Assembly (NCBI GenBank): GCA_963846475.1
Contig: CAWJVZ010000004.1
Span: 434,001-498,000, forward strand
DNA length: 64,000 bases
Direction of reading: 5' to 3'
Source: DASWJZ01 sp963846475
GTDB taxonomy: Bacteria > Pseudomonadota > Alphaproteobacteria > Rhizobiales > Afifellaceae
This document shows, piece by piece, positions 20,953-29,820 of the stretch. The first letter of the stretch is position 1. Each line of letters begins with the position of its first letter. The position numbers and the translations under genes are program-made. The notes under the pieces are model-generated. The model did no database searches. It was not told where the DNA came from and saw only the letters and a list, made by a program, of their open reading frames with translations.

Positions 20953-21915
20953 TCAAGCCAGAGCGGGCTGGATGCGCGTGCAGGCGGCGCAGAGAGACTG
21001 AACCGCTTCCACCGACTTGTCGAACATGGCCCGCTCGTTGCGGTCGAGGTCGATCTCGATGATCCGCTCCACACCGCCCGCCCCGATGACCACGGGAACC
21101 CCGACATAGATATTGTCGAGCCCGTACTGGCCCTGCAGCCGCGCGGCGCAGGGAAGCACGCGTTTCTTGTCCTTCAGAAAGCTTTCCGCCATGGCGATCG
21201 CCGACGCCGCCGGAGCGTAATAGGCGGAGCCGGTCTTCAGCAGGCCGACGATCTCGGCGCCGCCGTCGCGCGTGCGCTGGACGATGGCCTCGAGCCGCTT
21301 CTCGTCGATCCAGCCCATCCTGACGAGATCAGGGAGCGGGATGCCGGCGACGCCGGAATAGCGGATCAGCGGCACCATGGTGTCGCCGTGGCCGCCGAGC
21401 ACGAAGGCGGTGACGTCCTTGACGGAGACGTTGAATTCCTGGGCGAGGAAATAGCGGAAGCGCGAGCTGTCGAGCACGCCGGCCATTCCGACCACCATGT
21501 TGACCGGGAGTCCGGAGAATTTCTGCAGCGCCCAAACCATGGCGTCGAGCGGGTTGGTGATGCAGATCACGAACGAATCGGGGGCATATTTGCGGATGCC
21601 GGCGCCGACCTGCTCCATCACCTTGAGGTTGATCTCCAGGAGATCGTCGCGGCTCATGCCGGGCTTGCGTGGAATGCCGGCGGTGACGATGACCACATCA
21701 GCGCCCTTGATGGTCTCGTACGACTGTGCGCCGGCATAGCGCATGTCGAAGCCGTCCACCGGAGCCGATTCGGCGATGTCGAGGGCTTTGCCGTCGGGAA
21801 TTCCCTCCTGGATGTCGAACAGGACGACGTCGCCGAGCTCCTTCAGTCCGATGAGATGCGCGAGCGTGCCACCGATCTGACCGGCGCCGATCAGCGCGAT
21901 CTTCTTACGGCCCAT
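20953..21915 (-). CDS. mdh: malate dehydrogenase
   Basis: NAD-dependent oxidation of malate to oxaloacetate. The 320-residue LDH-like type is common in alphaproteobacteria. GAGQIGGTLAHL is the NAD motif, VTAGIPRKPGMSRDDLL includes the substrate-binding loop, and GGHGDTMVPL contains the catalytic His near residue 176. It is first in the mdh-sucC-sucD-sucA-sucB-lpdA series and probably carries the operon promoter in the 196 bp gap to the divergent 22112 gene. Confidence 0.97.
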   Translation of the reverse strand: MGRKKIALIGAGQIGGTLAHLIGLKELGDVVLFDIQEGIPDGKALDIAESAPVDGFDMRYAGAQSYETIKGADVVIVTAGIPRKPGMSRDDLLEINLKVMEQVGAGIRKYAPDSFVICITNPLDAMVWALQKFSGLPVNMVVGMAGVLDSSRFRYFLAQEFNVSVKDVTAFVLGGHGDTMVPLIRYSGVAGIPLPDLVRMGWIDEKRLEAIVQRTRDGGAEIVGLLKTGSAYYAPAASAIAMAESFLKDKKRVLPCAARLQGQYGLDNIYVGVPVVIGAGGVERIIEIDLDRNERAMFDKSVEAVQSLCAACTRIQPALA

Positions 21916-22111
21916 GGAAGGCTTCCCCTGAGGTAAAGGCGAGTGGCGTGGAGGATCGGCGGTGCCTAGCGCGATTGCCCCGGTGAGGCAAGCCGAACGA
22001 CCCTGTCGAAAACCGGCGAGAAACTAGACTCTTCGATTTACGCAACCTTTGCGCCTCTGTTAGCTTTTTCTCTGGCCGATACTACTGAGTCGGTCATCAG
22101 GGGAGAATATT

Positions 22112-22213
22112 ATGGCCAAAGCATCGACTGGCGGAAAATCCGGCTCCGGCGGCAAGTCCGGCGGCGGCGGAAAATCCGGCTCCGGCGGCGGCAAGTCCGG
22201 CGGCAAGAAGTAG
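22112..22213 (+). CDS. 33-residue Gly/Ser/Lys-repeat micro-protein
   Basis: ATG 22112 follows a good ribosome binding site (GGGGAG, 6 bp spacing) and encodes MAKASTGGKSGSGGKSG and similar units up to GGKK, then TAG. Nearly the whole protein is GGKSG repeats: strongly basic, disordered, no hydrophobic stretch. A terminator begins 19 bp after the stop, which supports a real transcription unit. It is divergent from mdh. Nucleic-acid or polyanion binding is possible but not shown. Confidence 0.6.
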   Translation: MAKASTGGKSGSGGKSGGGGKSGSGGGKSGGKK

Positions 22214-22231
22214 GGCCCCGCTTGCTCTTGG

Positions 22232-22262
22232 CGGCCCGGGCTATCCGGCTCGGGCCGTTTTC
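22232..22262. terminator. terminator between the micro-protein gene and zapE
   Basis: CGGCCCGGG (22232-22240) pairs at eight of nine positions with CTCGGGCCG (22249-22257) and is followed by TTTTC. The zapE stop codon (TAG, 22241-22243) lies in the loop, so the hairpin may serve both converging genes, though the U-tract favours the plus strand. Confidence 0.75.
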
Positions 22263-23404
22263 ATGTCCGCCGGCCGGGACGCCGCCCCCCAATAGGCGTC
22301 CGAACGCATCTCCACCAGCCGCGACGCCGTCCTGGCGAACTCAAAGCTCTCCGCGCCGTCGCGCCCCTGCCACAGACCGTCGGGCTCGGCCTCCGCCGAG
22401 ACGATGAGGCGGATGCGGTTGTCGTAAAGCGTGTCGATCAGGTTGATCAGCCGTTTCGCCTCGTTCCGCTCTCCCGGGCCGAGCACCGGGATGCCAGCCA
22501 CGATGATCGTGTGGAAAGCCGCTGCGATCTGCAGGTAGTCGCCGGCCCCGAGCGGCCGGGCGCAGAGATCCTGGAACGAGAAGCGGGCGACGCCATCGAC
22601 AGCCTCGGGGACGACGATGCGGCGGCCCTTGTGGACGAGCTCCCGGCGCCTGCCGTGCTCGCAGCCGGTCAGAGCGCGGAAATGCGCATCGAGGCAGCTT
22701 GCGGCGTCAGGACCGAGCGGCGCCACATAACGCGGTCCCGCGCCCGGATTGTCGAGGCGGTAGTCGCGCGGCGCATCGAGATGGAAAACGCTCATCCGCT
22801 CCTTCAGCAGCACGATGAAAGGCAGGAAGAGTGCGCGGTTCAAGCCGTCCTCGTACAAGCGGTCGGGCTCGACGTTCGAGGTCGCCACCACCGTCACCCC
22901 GAGGTCGAAAAGGCGCTCGAACAACCGACTCAGGATCATCGCATCGGCAATGTCGGTGACGGCGAACTCGTCGAAGCAGAGGAGCTGGATATCCGCGGCG
23001 ATCTCGGCCGCCACCCGCGCGATCGGGTCGCCGCCCCTCGCCTCGCCGCTCTTCAGCCTCTGGCGGTAACGATCGAGGCGCTCATGCGCTTCGCCCATGA
23101 AGGCGAGGAAATGCACGCGCCGCTTTCGCTCCGCCGGCGCGGCGGCGAAGAACAGGTCCATCAGGAGCGTCTTGCCGCGCCCGACCGCGCCCCAGATGTA
23201 GAGGCCGCGCGGCGCCGCGGGCTTGGCGCCGCGCGCGAACAGCCAGCCGAGTGAGCTCTTTTTGGATTTCTGCGCGCCCTCGGCGAGCTCGGCGATCAGC
23301 GCGTCGAGCGTATCGGCGAGCGCGCGCTGGACCGCATCCGGCTTCAACTCGCCCGATTCGGCCATCGCCTCGTAGCGCCGCCGCACGGATTCGCGCATGC
23401 CCAT
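22241..23404 (-). CDS. zapE: cell division ATPase ZapE / AFG1-like
   Basis: AFG1-like AAA-type ATPase; in enterobacteria ZapE acts at the division ring and the mitochondrial relative aids protein quality control. The 387 residues carry Walker A in GAVGRGKTLLMDLF, FLAFMGEAHERL, Walker B in LLCFDEFAVTDIADA and ATSNVEPDRLYEDGLNR, all hallmarks of the family. ATG 23398 (MRESVRRRYEAM) is an alternative start two codons in. It is often next to mdh in this group, as here. Confidence 0.92.
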   Translation of the reverse strand: MGMRESVRRRYEAMAESGELKPDAVQRALADTLDALIAELAEGAQKSKKSSLGWLFARGAKPAAPRGLYIWGAVGRGKTLLMDLFFAAAPAERKRRVHFLAFMGEAHERLDRYRQRLKSGEARGGDPIARVAAEIAADIQLLCFDEFAVTDIADAMILSRLFERLFDLGVTVVATSNVEPDRLYEDGLNRALFLPFIVLLKERMSVFHLDAPRDYRLDNPGAGPRYVAPLGPDAASCLDAHFRALTGCEHGRRRELVHKGRRIVVPEAVDGVARFSFQDLCARPLGAGDYLQIAAAFHTIIVAGIPVLGPGERNEAKRLINLIDTLYDNRIRLIVSAEAEPDGLWQGRDGAESFEFARTASRLVEMRSDAYWGAASRPADMKTARAG

Positions 23405-23509
23405 CCTCCCAGGGCCACGCCATAGAGATCGGCCCAGCGCCCGGCAAGTTCCGGAATTGGCGGAGGATCCTAATGGTGGGATCGGCCGGGCTGCCGGCCG
23501 AACGGCCGA

Positions 23510-23812
23510 TCAGGCGGCCGGCTCGAGCTTGGCGAGGGCCGGCAGCTTTTCCCAGTTCTGGCCAGCGGCCACGATGCAGGCCTGGCCGTCGGTCTTGGTG
23601 ACCAGGATGGTCCAGCTGCCATGTGGGGATACGAACAGCTGCATGAAGCGGTCTTCGTTGACCGTTCCCATGGCGATCGGGTTCTCGCTGTATTTCTTGG
23701 CGAGCAACCCGACCAGGGTGTTGTGCTTGGCGCATTGCACGCCGACGGCGAAAGCCTCTGATGCGGAAGCGCACGCGAATGCCGCCAGGGCGGCGGCCAG
23801 AACGATCTTCAT
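23510..23812 (-). CDS. small secreted protein
   Basis: A 100-residue protein, MKIVLAAALAAFACASASEAFA, with a Sec signal peptide; the mature domain has VQCAKHNTLVGLLAKKYSENPIAMG, VNEDRFMQLFVSPHGSWTIL and DGQACIVAAGQNW. The pattern of two cysteines around a beta-rich core resembles conserved periplasmic proteins of Hyphomicrobiales. Function unknown. A start two codons upstream (23818) is possible. Confidence 0.7.
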   Translation of the reverse strand: MKIVLAAALAAFACASASEAFAVGVQCAKHNTLVGLLAKKYSENPIAMGTVNEDRFMQLFVSPHGSWTILVTKTDGQACIVAAGQNWEKLPALAKLEPAA

Positions 23813-24038
23813 CGTCACCCCTCTCCGCAGCGGACGACCTCCCGGCCGGTCTCCTCCCCAGAAGACCGCCGGGCCGCAAACCGCCTGCCTATGCAGGCCG
23901 GCCTGAGCGGAGCGACAGCTGCTCTTTCCTCATGCACGGTCAAAGCTAGGGCAGAATGTAGTTAGCGAAAAGTAAATGCTGCGCTGCGGGGCAAAAGCGC
24001 GGGATTCTGCGCTTTTTCTGCAACAGCTGCGTGACCGC

Positions 24039-24611
24039 TCAGCGCGATACGGAGACCGGGCCGCCGCCTTCGGTCTGGCCGTTGAACTGCGACTTCGTCG
24101 ATGGGTAAAGCCGCGCGACGGTGGCGCCGGAATCGTTGAGGAGCTGCACCTGGCGGCCCTCCATGTTCCAGGCGGAGATGTTTTGCAGCGCCGCGTTGCT
24201 GCAGCCCTTGGTGGAGGCGCGGTAGCCACCCGACCAGGTGGTCAGCGTCATGAAGAGCTGGCACGAATCGCCGGCCGACGCGATGGTCCAGCCGCCGAGA
24301 AGATCGGTGCGGCCGACTTCGACGTCGGTGGCGGGCGGCGCCGGCGCCGCCGCCGCGGCAGGCATCGTGCCCTGCATCGCCGGGTCGAGCGCCGCGAGGC
24401 CGGACGGCTGCTGCGCCGGTCCGGCAGGCGGCGTCGCCGCCGGCGGCGGCAGCGGGGCGGCGGTCACCGAACCGGCCGGCGCGGCGGCGAACGCGGCGGG
24501 CGTCGGCGCTTCCGATCGGGAGCCCCCCATAAACGGCACGGACATGCTGCAACCGGCCGACAGCAGGGCGGTCAGCCCAAGCGCCGCGGAGGCGCGAAAC
24601 CGAACAGGCAT
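24039..24611 (-). CDS. Omp19/AprI-type lipoprotein (protease inhibitor fold)
   Basis: 190 residues from ATG 24609-24611: MPVRFRASAALGLTALLSAGC carries a lipobox (LSAGC), then a Pro/Ala-rich linker of about 75 residues and a C-terminal domain of about 90 residues. That domain resembles the AprI/Inh metalloprotease inhibitor fold and Brucella Omp19: GGWTIAS, DSCQLFM, GYRAST, ARLYPSTKSQFNGQTEGG. It is likely an outer-membrane lipoprotein that inhibits proteases; the inhibitory role is family inference. A longer start at 24662 would put the lipobox too deep. Confidence 0.8.
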   Translation of the reverse strand: MPVRFRASAALGLTALLSAGCSMSVPFMGGSRSEAPTPAAFAAAPAGSVTAAPLPPPAATPPAGPAQQPSGLAALDPAMQGTMPAAAAAPAPPATDVEVGRTDLLGGWTIASAGDSCQLFMTLTTWSGGYRASTKGCSNAALQNISAWNMEGRQVQLLNDSGATVARLYPSTKSQFNGQTEGGGPVSVSR

Positions 24612-24728
24612 ATATGCTCCGTTTTGTCCTGGCAGAGAAACAGGGCCGCATTCCTCCCGCATGGCGCGGGCTTGACCACCTTACTTGCACGTCCTACGCC
24701 CTTTGTCATCAACGGCGGAACGCGGGCA

Positions 24729-25619
24729 ATGGCGGATCTCAGCGAATCGGGCGAAGCGCCACCCGGCACGCTCGGTCTCGATTTTCCTGCCGTCCCGCAC
24801 ATCGTCGACACGCTGATCGCCGAGCGCGGCCAGAAGCTTGTCAAGAGCCGCCACTGGCCGTTGATCAAGCCGGTGCTCTACAAGATTCTCCGCTATCGCG
24901 AGGCGGTGCGGATGGCCGACGAGCTGGCTCCCCTGCCCGGCCCGGCAGCGATGGACTATTGCAGCCGGCTTCTGTCGCTCGACCTCGACATCAGCGGGCT
25001 CGAGAATATCCCGCGGCAGGGCGCCTTCATTGCCGCCGCCAACCACCCGACCGGGATTGCCGACGGGGTTGCCGTCTACGACGCGCTACGGCGGGTGCGG
25101 CCGGATATCGCGATCTTCACCAATCGCGACGCCATCCGCATCAATCCGCGCCTGTCGGATTTCCTCATTCCGGTCGAATGGCGGGAGGATCTCCGCGACC
25201 GCGCAAAGATGAAGGAGACACTGCGGCTCACCTCGCGCGCCTTCGCGGAAGAGCGGGCGGTGGTCATCTTTCCGTCCGGCAGGATCGCCTACTGGGCAGA
25301 AGCGCGGCTCAACGAACGGCCCTGGCAATCGTCGGCGGTGACGCTTGCCCGCCGGCAGGGCCTGCCGATCCTGCCGGTCAACGTCGGGGCGCGGAATTCC
25401 TGGCTGTTCTACTGGTTCGCCAATTCCGGCTTCATCGAGCTGCGCGACATGACGGTGTTCCACGAGCTCCTCAACAAGAGCGGCAAGACGTTCAAGATCC
25501 GCTTCGGCCGGCTGATCGCCAACGAGAAGATCGCCGAGGGCGAGGCGATGGACGTGACGCAGCGCCTGCAGGAGCACGTGGTGGAGCGCGTCGCGGCCGA
25601 CCCCGACGCGGAGTTTTGA
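24729..25619 (+). CDS. lysophospholipid acyltransferase-like protein
   Basis: A 296-residue cytosolic or membrane-peripheral acyltransferase. The catalytic histidine is in AAANHPTGIADG, a variant of the PlsC motif with the NHP-x-G-x-x-DG form seen in haemolysin-like acyltransferases, followed by VVIFPSGRIAYW (substrate loop). No long membrane segment. Start ATG 24729 (MADLSESGEAP). Probably acylates a lysolipid or ornithine-type lipid, but the acceptor is unknown. It is divergent from the Omp19-like gene. Confidence 0.8.
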   Translation: MADLSESGEAPPGTLGLDFPAVPHIVDTLIAERGQKLVKSRHWPLIKPVLYKILRYREAVRMADELAPLPGPAAMDYCSRLLSLDLDISGLENIPRQGAFIAAANHPTGIADGVAVYDALRRVRPDIAIFTNRDAIRINPRLSDFLIPVEWREDLRDRAKMKETLRLTSRAFAEERAVVIFPSGRIAYWAEARLNERPWQSSAVTLARRQGLPILPVNVGARNSWLFYWFANSGFIELRDMTVFHELLNKSGKTFKIRFGRLIANEKIAEGEAMDVTQRLQEHVVERVAADPDAEF

Positions 25620-25643
25620 GGGGCAGACCTCCTTTCCCCTAAA

Positions 25644-25792
25644 TTTGTCATCCCGGAAAGCGCGAAGCGCTTGTCCGGGACCCATGAACTCCGAAGCGGA
25701 AAGAATGTGGTCAAGGCGGTCCCGCTGAACTTGCGCCGACCTGTGTTCATGGGTCCCGGTCTTGCCGCTGCGCGGCAAACCGGGATGACAAA
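25644..25792. repeat. palindromic intergenic repeat, family B, copy 1
   Basis: Starts TTTGTCATCCCGGAAAG and ends CCGGGATGACAAA, with inner halves CCCATGAAC and GTTCATGGG. A second copy of the same design is at 29821-29964. It lies between the 3' ends of two convergent genes. Confidence 0.85.
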
Positions 25793-25816
25793 CGCTGAGG
25801 GCAGAGAATTGGCCGC

Positions 25817-26611
25817 CTACTCCGTCTTCAGCATCCCGCCGTCGACGAAATAGGTCGAGCCGACGCTGTAGGTCGCCTTGTCGGAGCAGAGGAACACGAA
25901 GAAGTGGGCGAGCTCTTCGGGGCTGCCGAAGCGCTTGATAGCGGCGTGCTCGTCGGCCACCCCCTGCAGATAGCCCTGCCAGTCGCCGCCCTTGCCGTCA
26001 GTCAGCTGCTTTGCCGTCTTGATCCAGTCCGGTGTCAGGATCAGGCCGGGATTGATGCAGTTGACGCGAATGTTGTCCTTGATCACCTCGGTCGACAGGG
26101 TCTTGGAAAACATCATCAGAGCCGCCTTGGTGACGTTATAGATCGGCTCGTACCAGAGCGGCTGCACGGCGCAGATGGACGCGTTGTGCAGGATGACGCC
26201 GCCGCCACGCCGCTGCATGCCGGGCACCAGGCCGCGCGCCAGCCGCACCGCCGCCATGACGTGCAGGTTCCAGTAAGCCTGCCATTTCTCGTCCGGCGCG
26301 TCCATGATCGTCTCGTTGGAGCCGGTGCCGGCATTGTTGATGAGGATGTCGGCGCCGCCGAATTCGTTCTCCGTCGCCGCGACCAGCTCCTCGGTCCCCG
26401 CCGCGGTGCCAACGTCGCAGGCGACGGCAATGGTGTGGATGCCGTAGCGTTCGGCGACCCGCTTCGCTTCGGCCGCCAGGCGGTCGCCCTGGCGCGCCGC
26501 CATCACCAGGTTCACCCCTTCCGCGGCAAGCCCCTCCGCCACCGCCAGCCCGATCCCGACGCTGCCGCCGGTGATGACGGCTACTTTGTCCCTAAGTCCC
26601 AGATCCATCAT
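25817..26611 (-). CDS. short-chain dehydrogenase/reductase
   Basis: A 264-residue classical SDR: NAD(P)-binding TGGSVGIGLAVAE near residue 15, NNAG (INNAGTG) near residue 93, catalytic Ser in NASICAV, and the Tyr/Lys pair in YNVTKAAL near residues 158-162. The C-terminus STYFVDGGM is typical. The substrate is unknown. It ends beside repeat family B and is not obviously in an operon; the IS110 element is upstream. Confidence 0.85.
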   Translation of the reverse strand: MMDLGLRDKVAVITGGSVGIGLAVAEGLAAEGVNLVMAARQGDRLAAEAKRVAERYGIHTIAVACDVGTAAGTEELVAATENEFGGADILINNAGTGSNETIMDAPDEKWQAYWNLHVMAAVRLARGLVPGMQRRGGGVILHNASICAVQPLWYEPIYNVTKAALMMFSKTLSTEVIKDNIRVNCINPGLILTPDWIKTAKQLTDGKGGDWQGYLQGVADEHAAIKRFGSPEELAHFFVFLCSDKATYSVGSTYFVDGGMLKTE

Positions 26612-26763
26612 TCTCCCCCGCTCCGGTTATGCCAATCCAGTGGGCGCTCTCGCGCGCCAAATCGTCCCGCGGCCTCTCGGCCCGAGGTTATCAAAGAGCC
26701 TTTTGGCCTCCTCGCTTGAGGAGGGAGCGGAGCGCCTGAACAACGCCTCGCAAATTAAATAAT

Positions 26764-27107
26764 GGCGCCTCCAGGCGCCCCTGTACCGGTGATGGCCGGT
26801 GATCCTGCAAAGCTTGGCTCGGCGAAAGCGAAGTCGGCCGCACGCGCGCCCTCCGTGGCGCCGTAGCGGGCGGGCGGCTTCGCGGGTCCGGCGAATCGGC
26901 TCAGACAGGAGGACCGGGGCCGGCCGGCCGGGAGCGACCGAAGCGCCCCAGCGCCGCCGCTGTCAAAGCGGCGAGCACCACGCGCGGACATGTGCCCCGG
27001 CTGGCGGCTGCGATTGCAGGCCCAGTGGGGAGACCGCGCCCTTGAGCGCCAGGTACAGGGATCGGCCGACGTCGCGGCGGGCTCGTTGCGAGAACAGGGA
27101 GAGGAGC
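26764..27107 (+). ncRNA. candidate IS110 bridge RNA / structured 5' non-coding end
   Basis: No open frame on the transposase strand is supported here. The segment opens with a perfect short hairpin, GGCGCCT (26764-26770) and AGGCGCC (26773-26779), and a duplicated CCGGTGAT (about 26786 and 26796). IS110-group elements are known to express a bridge RNA from this end that pairs with donor and target DNA. Presence here is inferred from family and position; the guide loops were not resolved. Confidence 0.4.
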
Positions 27108-28358
27108 ATGGAAGAACAGCCGATCTGGTATGCCGGCGTCGATTGGGCGTCGCAGGCGCATGTCGTTTGTCTGTCGGATGCGCAGGGGCGCGGCAAGCGC
27201 GTGCGCAGCTTCGCTCATGGCGGCGAGGGCCTGGCTGAGATGGGCGCCTGGCTGATCGCCGCGAGCGGCGCCGCGCCGCAAGCGGTGCATGTCGCCATCG
27301 AGGTGCCGCACGGGCCGGTCGTTGAGGCGCTCATGGAGCGCGGCTTCACCGTCTACGCGGTCAATCCCAAGCAGCTCGACCGCTTCCGCGACCGCTTCAC
27401 GCTGGCCGGCGCCAAGGACGACAGCCGCGACGCCGAGGTGCTGGCCGATGCGCTGAGGACCGACCGGCCGCGCCTGCGTCCGTTGCGGCCGGCCGATCCG
27501 CTGGTCATCGAGCTGCGCGAATGGTCGCGGATCGCCGACGAACTGACCGTCGAGCAGGTCCGTCTCGCCAACCGCATGCGAGACCAGCTCTGGCGCTACT
27601 TCCCGGCCATGCTGGAGCTCGCCGATGATCTCGCCGCCGAATGGTTCCTGCAACTGTGGGAGAGCGCGCCGACGCCCGATAAGGCCCGCCGCCTCCGCCA
27701 AGCCAGTCTCGCCAAGCTCCTCAAGCGGCATCGCATCCGCCGCTTCGATGCGGCCGAGGCCTTGAAGCAGCTCCGCCGGCCGCCCATCCAGGTCGCCGCC
27801 GGCGCCACCGAGGCGGCAACCGCCCACATCCGCACGCTCATTCCCCGCCTGCGCCTCGTCAGCCGCCAGATCAAAGAGGCGCACGGCGAGCTCGATCGCC
27901 TGCTCGCCAGCCTCGCTGCGCCCGAGGAGGACGCGCCGGGGCAGCCGCAAGAGCAGCGTGACGTGACCATCCTGAGATCCCTGCCAGGCATCGGAAGGAT
28001 CGTCTGCGCCACGCTGCTCGCAGAGGCCGGCGAGGCCCTGCGCGAGCGAGACTATCAGGCGCTGCGCTGCTTGTCCGGCGTCGCCCCGGTGACCAAGCAG
28101 TCGGGCAAGCGCCGCATCGTCCTGCGCCGCCGGGCTTGTCATCGCCGCCTCAGCGACGCCGTCCATCATTGGGCGCGCACCGCCATCCAGCACGACCCGC
28201 GAAGCCGCGCCAAATACGCCGCCCTGCGCCAACGCGGCCATTCGCATGCCCGCGCGCTTCGCTCCGTCGCCGACCGTCTGCTCGCCGTTGCCTGCGCCAT
28301 GCTCGCCAGCCGCACCCTGTTCGCCACCGCAGCGGCAAGTCAAAAAAGCGCTTGCTAA
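27108..28358 (+). CDS. IS110-family transposase (DEDD recombinase)
   Basis: 416 residues from ATG 27108, with GGGAGAGGAG as ribosome binding site. The N-terminal RuvC-like domain has Asp12 in YAGVDWAS, Glu in VAIEVPHGP, and DDSRDAEVLAD. The C-terminal Transposase_20-type domain has LRSLPGIGRIVCATLLAEAG and LSGVAPVTKQSGKRR, whose Ser is the likely nucleophile. The length is normal and no frameshift is seen, so the element may be active. Confidence 0.92.
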   Translation: MEEQPIWYAGVDWASQAHVVCLSDAQGRGKRVRSFAHGGEGLAEMGAWLIAASGAAPQAVHVAIEVPHGPVVEALMERGFTVYAVNPKQLDRFRDRFTLAGAKDDSRDAEVLADALRTDRPRLRPLRPADPLVIELREWSRIADELTVEQVRLANRMRDQLWRYFPAMLELADDLAAEWFLQLWESAPTPDKARRLRQASLAKLLKRHRIRRFDAAEALKQLRRPPIQVAAGATEAATAHIRTLIPRLRLVSRQIKEAHGELDRLLASLAAPEEDAPGQPQEQRDVTILRSLPGIGRIVCATLLAEAGEALRERDYQALRCLSGVAPVTKQSGKRRIVLRRRACHRRLSDAVHHWARTAIQHDPRSRAKYAALRQRGHSHARALRSVADRLLAVACAMLASRTLFATAAASQKSAC

Positions 28359-28705
28359 ACGGTGGGGAGTCCGAGCGGCGTTATACGTCCCTCAACTCGC
28401 CCTTTCTCTTCCTGTCCCGCCCCGTGCTTGCGCCGTGGGCAGAAGCTCTAGCCGTGCAACAGCCGGCACCGGGATTGCTCCCGAGGGGGGCCCTTCTGAG
28501 GAACGCCGTCCCGGCTCCTGACCGAGGCTCCGTGGCGGCGCCGCCCACTGCTCCCGAAAAGTGCCGGTCTGCGCATCCCGGTCCCTCGTCGAGCAGCGGT
28601 ATTTGGCGAGCTAGCACAAACCGGAACGGCTGTCTAGGACTATTTTCCCCTACATCCTGCGAGAGGCCACTCTGAGCCGACATTCGCCGGCCAGCCAATG
28701 CCAAT
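28359..28705. other. intergenic region without a supported gene
   Basis: Between the IS110 transposase and the xylitol-type dehydrogenase. Open frames on both strands are short, lack ribosome binding sites and have no recognisable product. GC content is like the rest. It may include the right end of the IS. Confidence 0.5.
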
Positions 28706-29749
28706 TCAGGCGTGCCCGTCGACTTTGATCTGCAGCTTCACGTCGGCCGGCCGTCCCTCCGCCGCCCGCTCGAAGGCGGGGATGCTTTCGCCGAACGGAA
28801 AAGTCTCGGAGATGAGCGGCTTCAAATCGACCTTGCCGGAGGCGATCATGGCGATCGCCCGGTCGAACACGTTGGCATAGCGGAACACCGTCTCGATCCG
28901 CACCTCCTTGGCCGCCGCCGAGACGACGTCGAACTGCACCGGCTCCACCGGCATGCCGACCAGCACGACGCAGCCGCCCGGCCGCGGCAGCGCGAAAAGG
29001 CCGTCGAAGGCTCTGGGACTGCCGCTCGCCTCGAACACGATGTCGGCGCCCCAATTTTCGGTCTCCCGCGCCACCACCTCGGCGAGCTTTTGCTCCTTGA
29101 TGTTGACCGGCGTCACCCCGGGATAGCGGCCGGCGATGTCGAGCTTCGCCTGCTGCATGTCGGAGATGATGACCCGGCTGCAGCCGCCGGCGAGCGCGGC
29201 GAGCCCCACCATGATGCCGATCGGCCCGGCGCCGATCACCACGGCAAGATCGCCCGGGGCGATCCGCGCCTTCGACGCCGCCTGCAGGCCGACGGCGAAC
29301 GGCTCCACCATCGCTGCTTCGGCAAAGGAGACATTGTCCGGCAGCTTGAAGGTGAAGGCGGCGGGATGCACGACATAGGGCGTCAGGCAGCCATGCACCG
29401 GCGGCGTTGCCCAAAAAGTCACGCGCGGGTCGACGTTGTAGAGGCCAAGCTTCGACGCGCGCGACGACAAATCGGGCACGCCCGGCTCCATGCAGACGCG
29501 GTCGCCCGGCTTGAAGCCGGTGACGTTGGCGCCGACCTCGACGACCGTTCCGGCCGCCTCGTGGCCGAGCACCATCGGCTCGCGCACGACGAACGGGCCG
29601 ATCTTGCCGTGCGTATAATAGTGCACGTCGCTGCCGCAGATGCCGACCGTATCGACCTTCACCTTTACCTGATCGGGCCCGACCTCCAGGGGCAGGTCGA
29701 CATCGCGGAGCGACAGCTCGCGTTGCCGCTCAAGGACGAGTGCGCGCAT
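28706..29749 (-). CDS. zinc-dependent polyol (xylitol/sorbitol-type) dehydrogenase
   Basis: A 347-residue medium-chain dehydrogenase oxidising a polyol to a ketose with NAD+. Catalytic zinc ligands: Cys in VGICGSDVHYY, His-Glu in GHEAAG, and Glu in MVEPFAVG; the Rossmann motif is VIGAGPIGIMVGLAAL. The four-Cys structural zinc lobe is missing (PGVPDLSSRASKLGLYNVDP), as in many xylitol dehydrogenases. Downstream of frcA on the same strand after 256 bp, and near a xylulokinase gene, which makes xylitol or D-arabitol to xylulose a sensible role. Confidence 0.85.
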   Translation of the reverse strand: MRALVLERQRELSLRDVDLPLEVGPDQVKVKVDTVGICGSDVHYYTHGKIGPFVVREPMVLGHEAAGTVVEVGANVTGFKPGDRVCMEPGVPDLSSRASKLGLYNVDPRVTFWATPPVHGCLTPYVVHPAAFTFKLPDNVSFAEAAMVEPFAVGLQAASKARIAPGDLAVVIGAGPIGIMVGLAALAGGCSRVIISDMQQAKLDIAGRYPGVTPVNIKEQKLAEVVARETENWGADIVFEASGSPRAFDGLFALPRPGGCVVLVGMPVEPVQFDVVSAAAKEVRIETVFRYANVFDRAIAMIASGKVDLKPLISETFPFGESIPAFERAAEGRPADVKLQIKVDGHA

Positions 29750-29820
29750 GGAGAACTCCGTATTCGGATCGGGCTCAGGGCAATTTCAATTGGAGTGGTT
29801 TATGTCCTCACCCTCTCCGT

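Larger units (their letters stand above)
26760..28370 (+). mobile_element. IS110-family insertion sequence (boundaries approximate)
   Basis: A DEDD transposase gene (27108-28358) preceded by about 350 bp with no coding sequence and followed by only a few bases before unrelated sequence. IS110 elements have a long non-coding end and no clear terminal inverted repeats, so the ends cannot be fixed here. The left limit is set where a G+C-rich structured segment begins (26760) after an AT-rich junction (CAAATTAAATAATGG). It lies between the SDR gene and the xylitol dehydrogenase and interrupts no recognisable gene. Confidence 0.7.

Noticed and set aside
28650..29414. 254-codon minus frame over the polyol dehydrogenase
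   Set aside because: A shadow in another frame of the clear medium-chain dehydrogenase gene.
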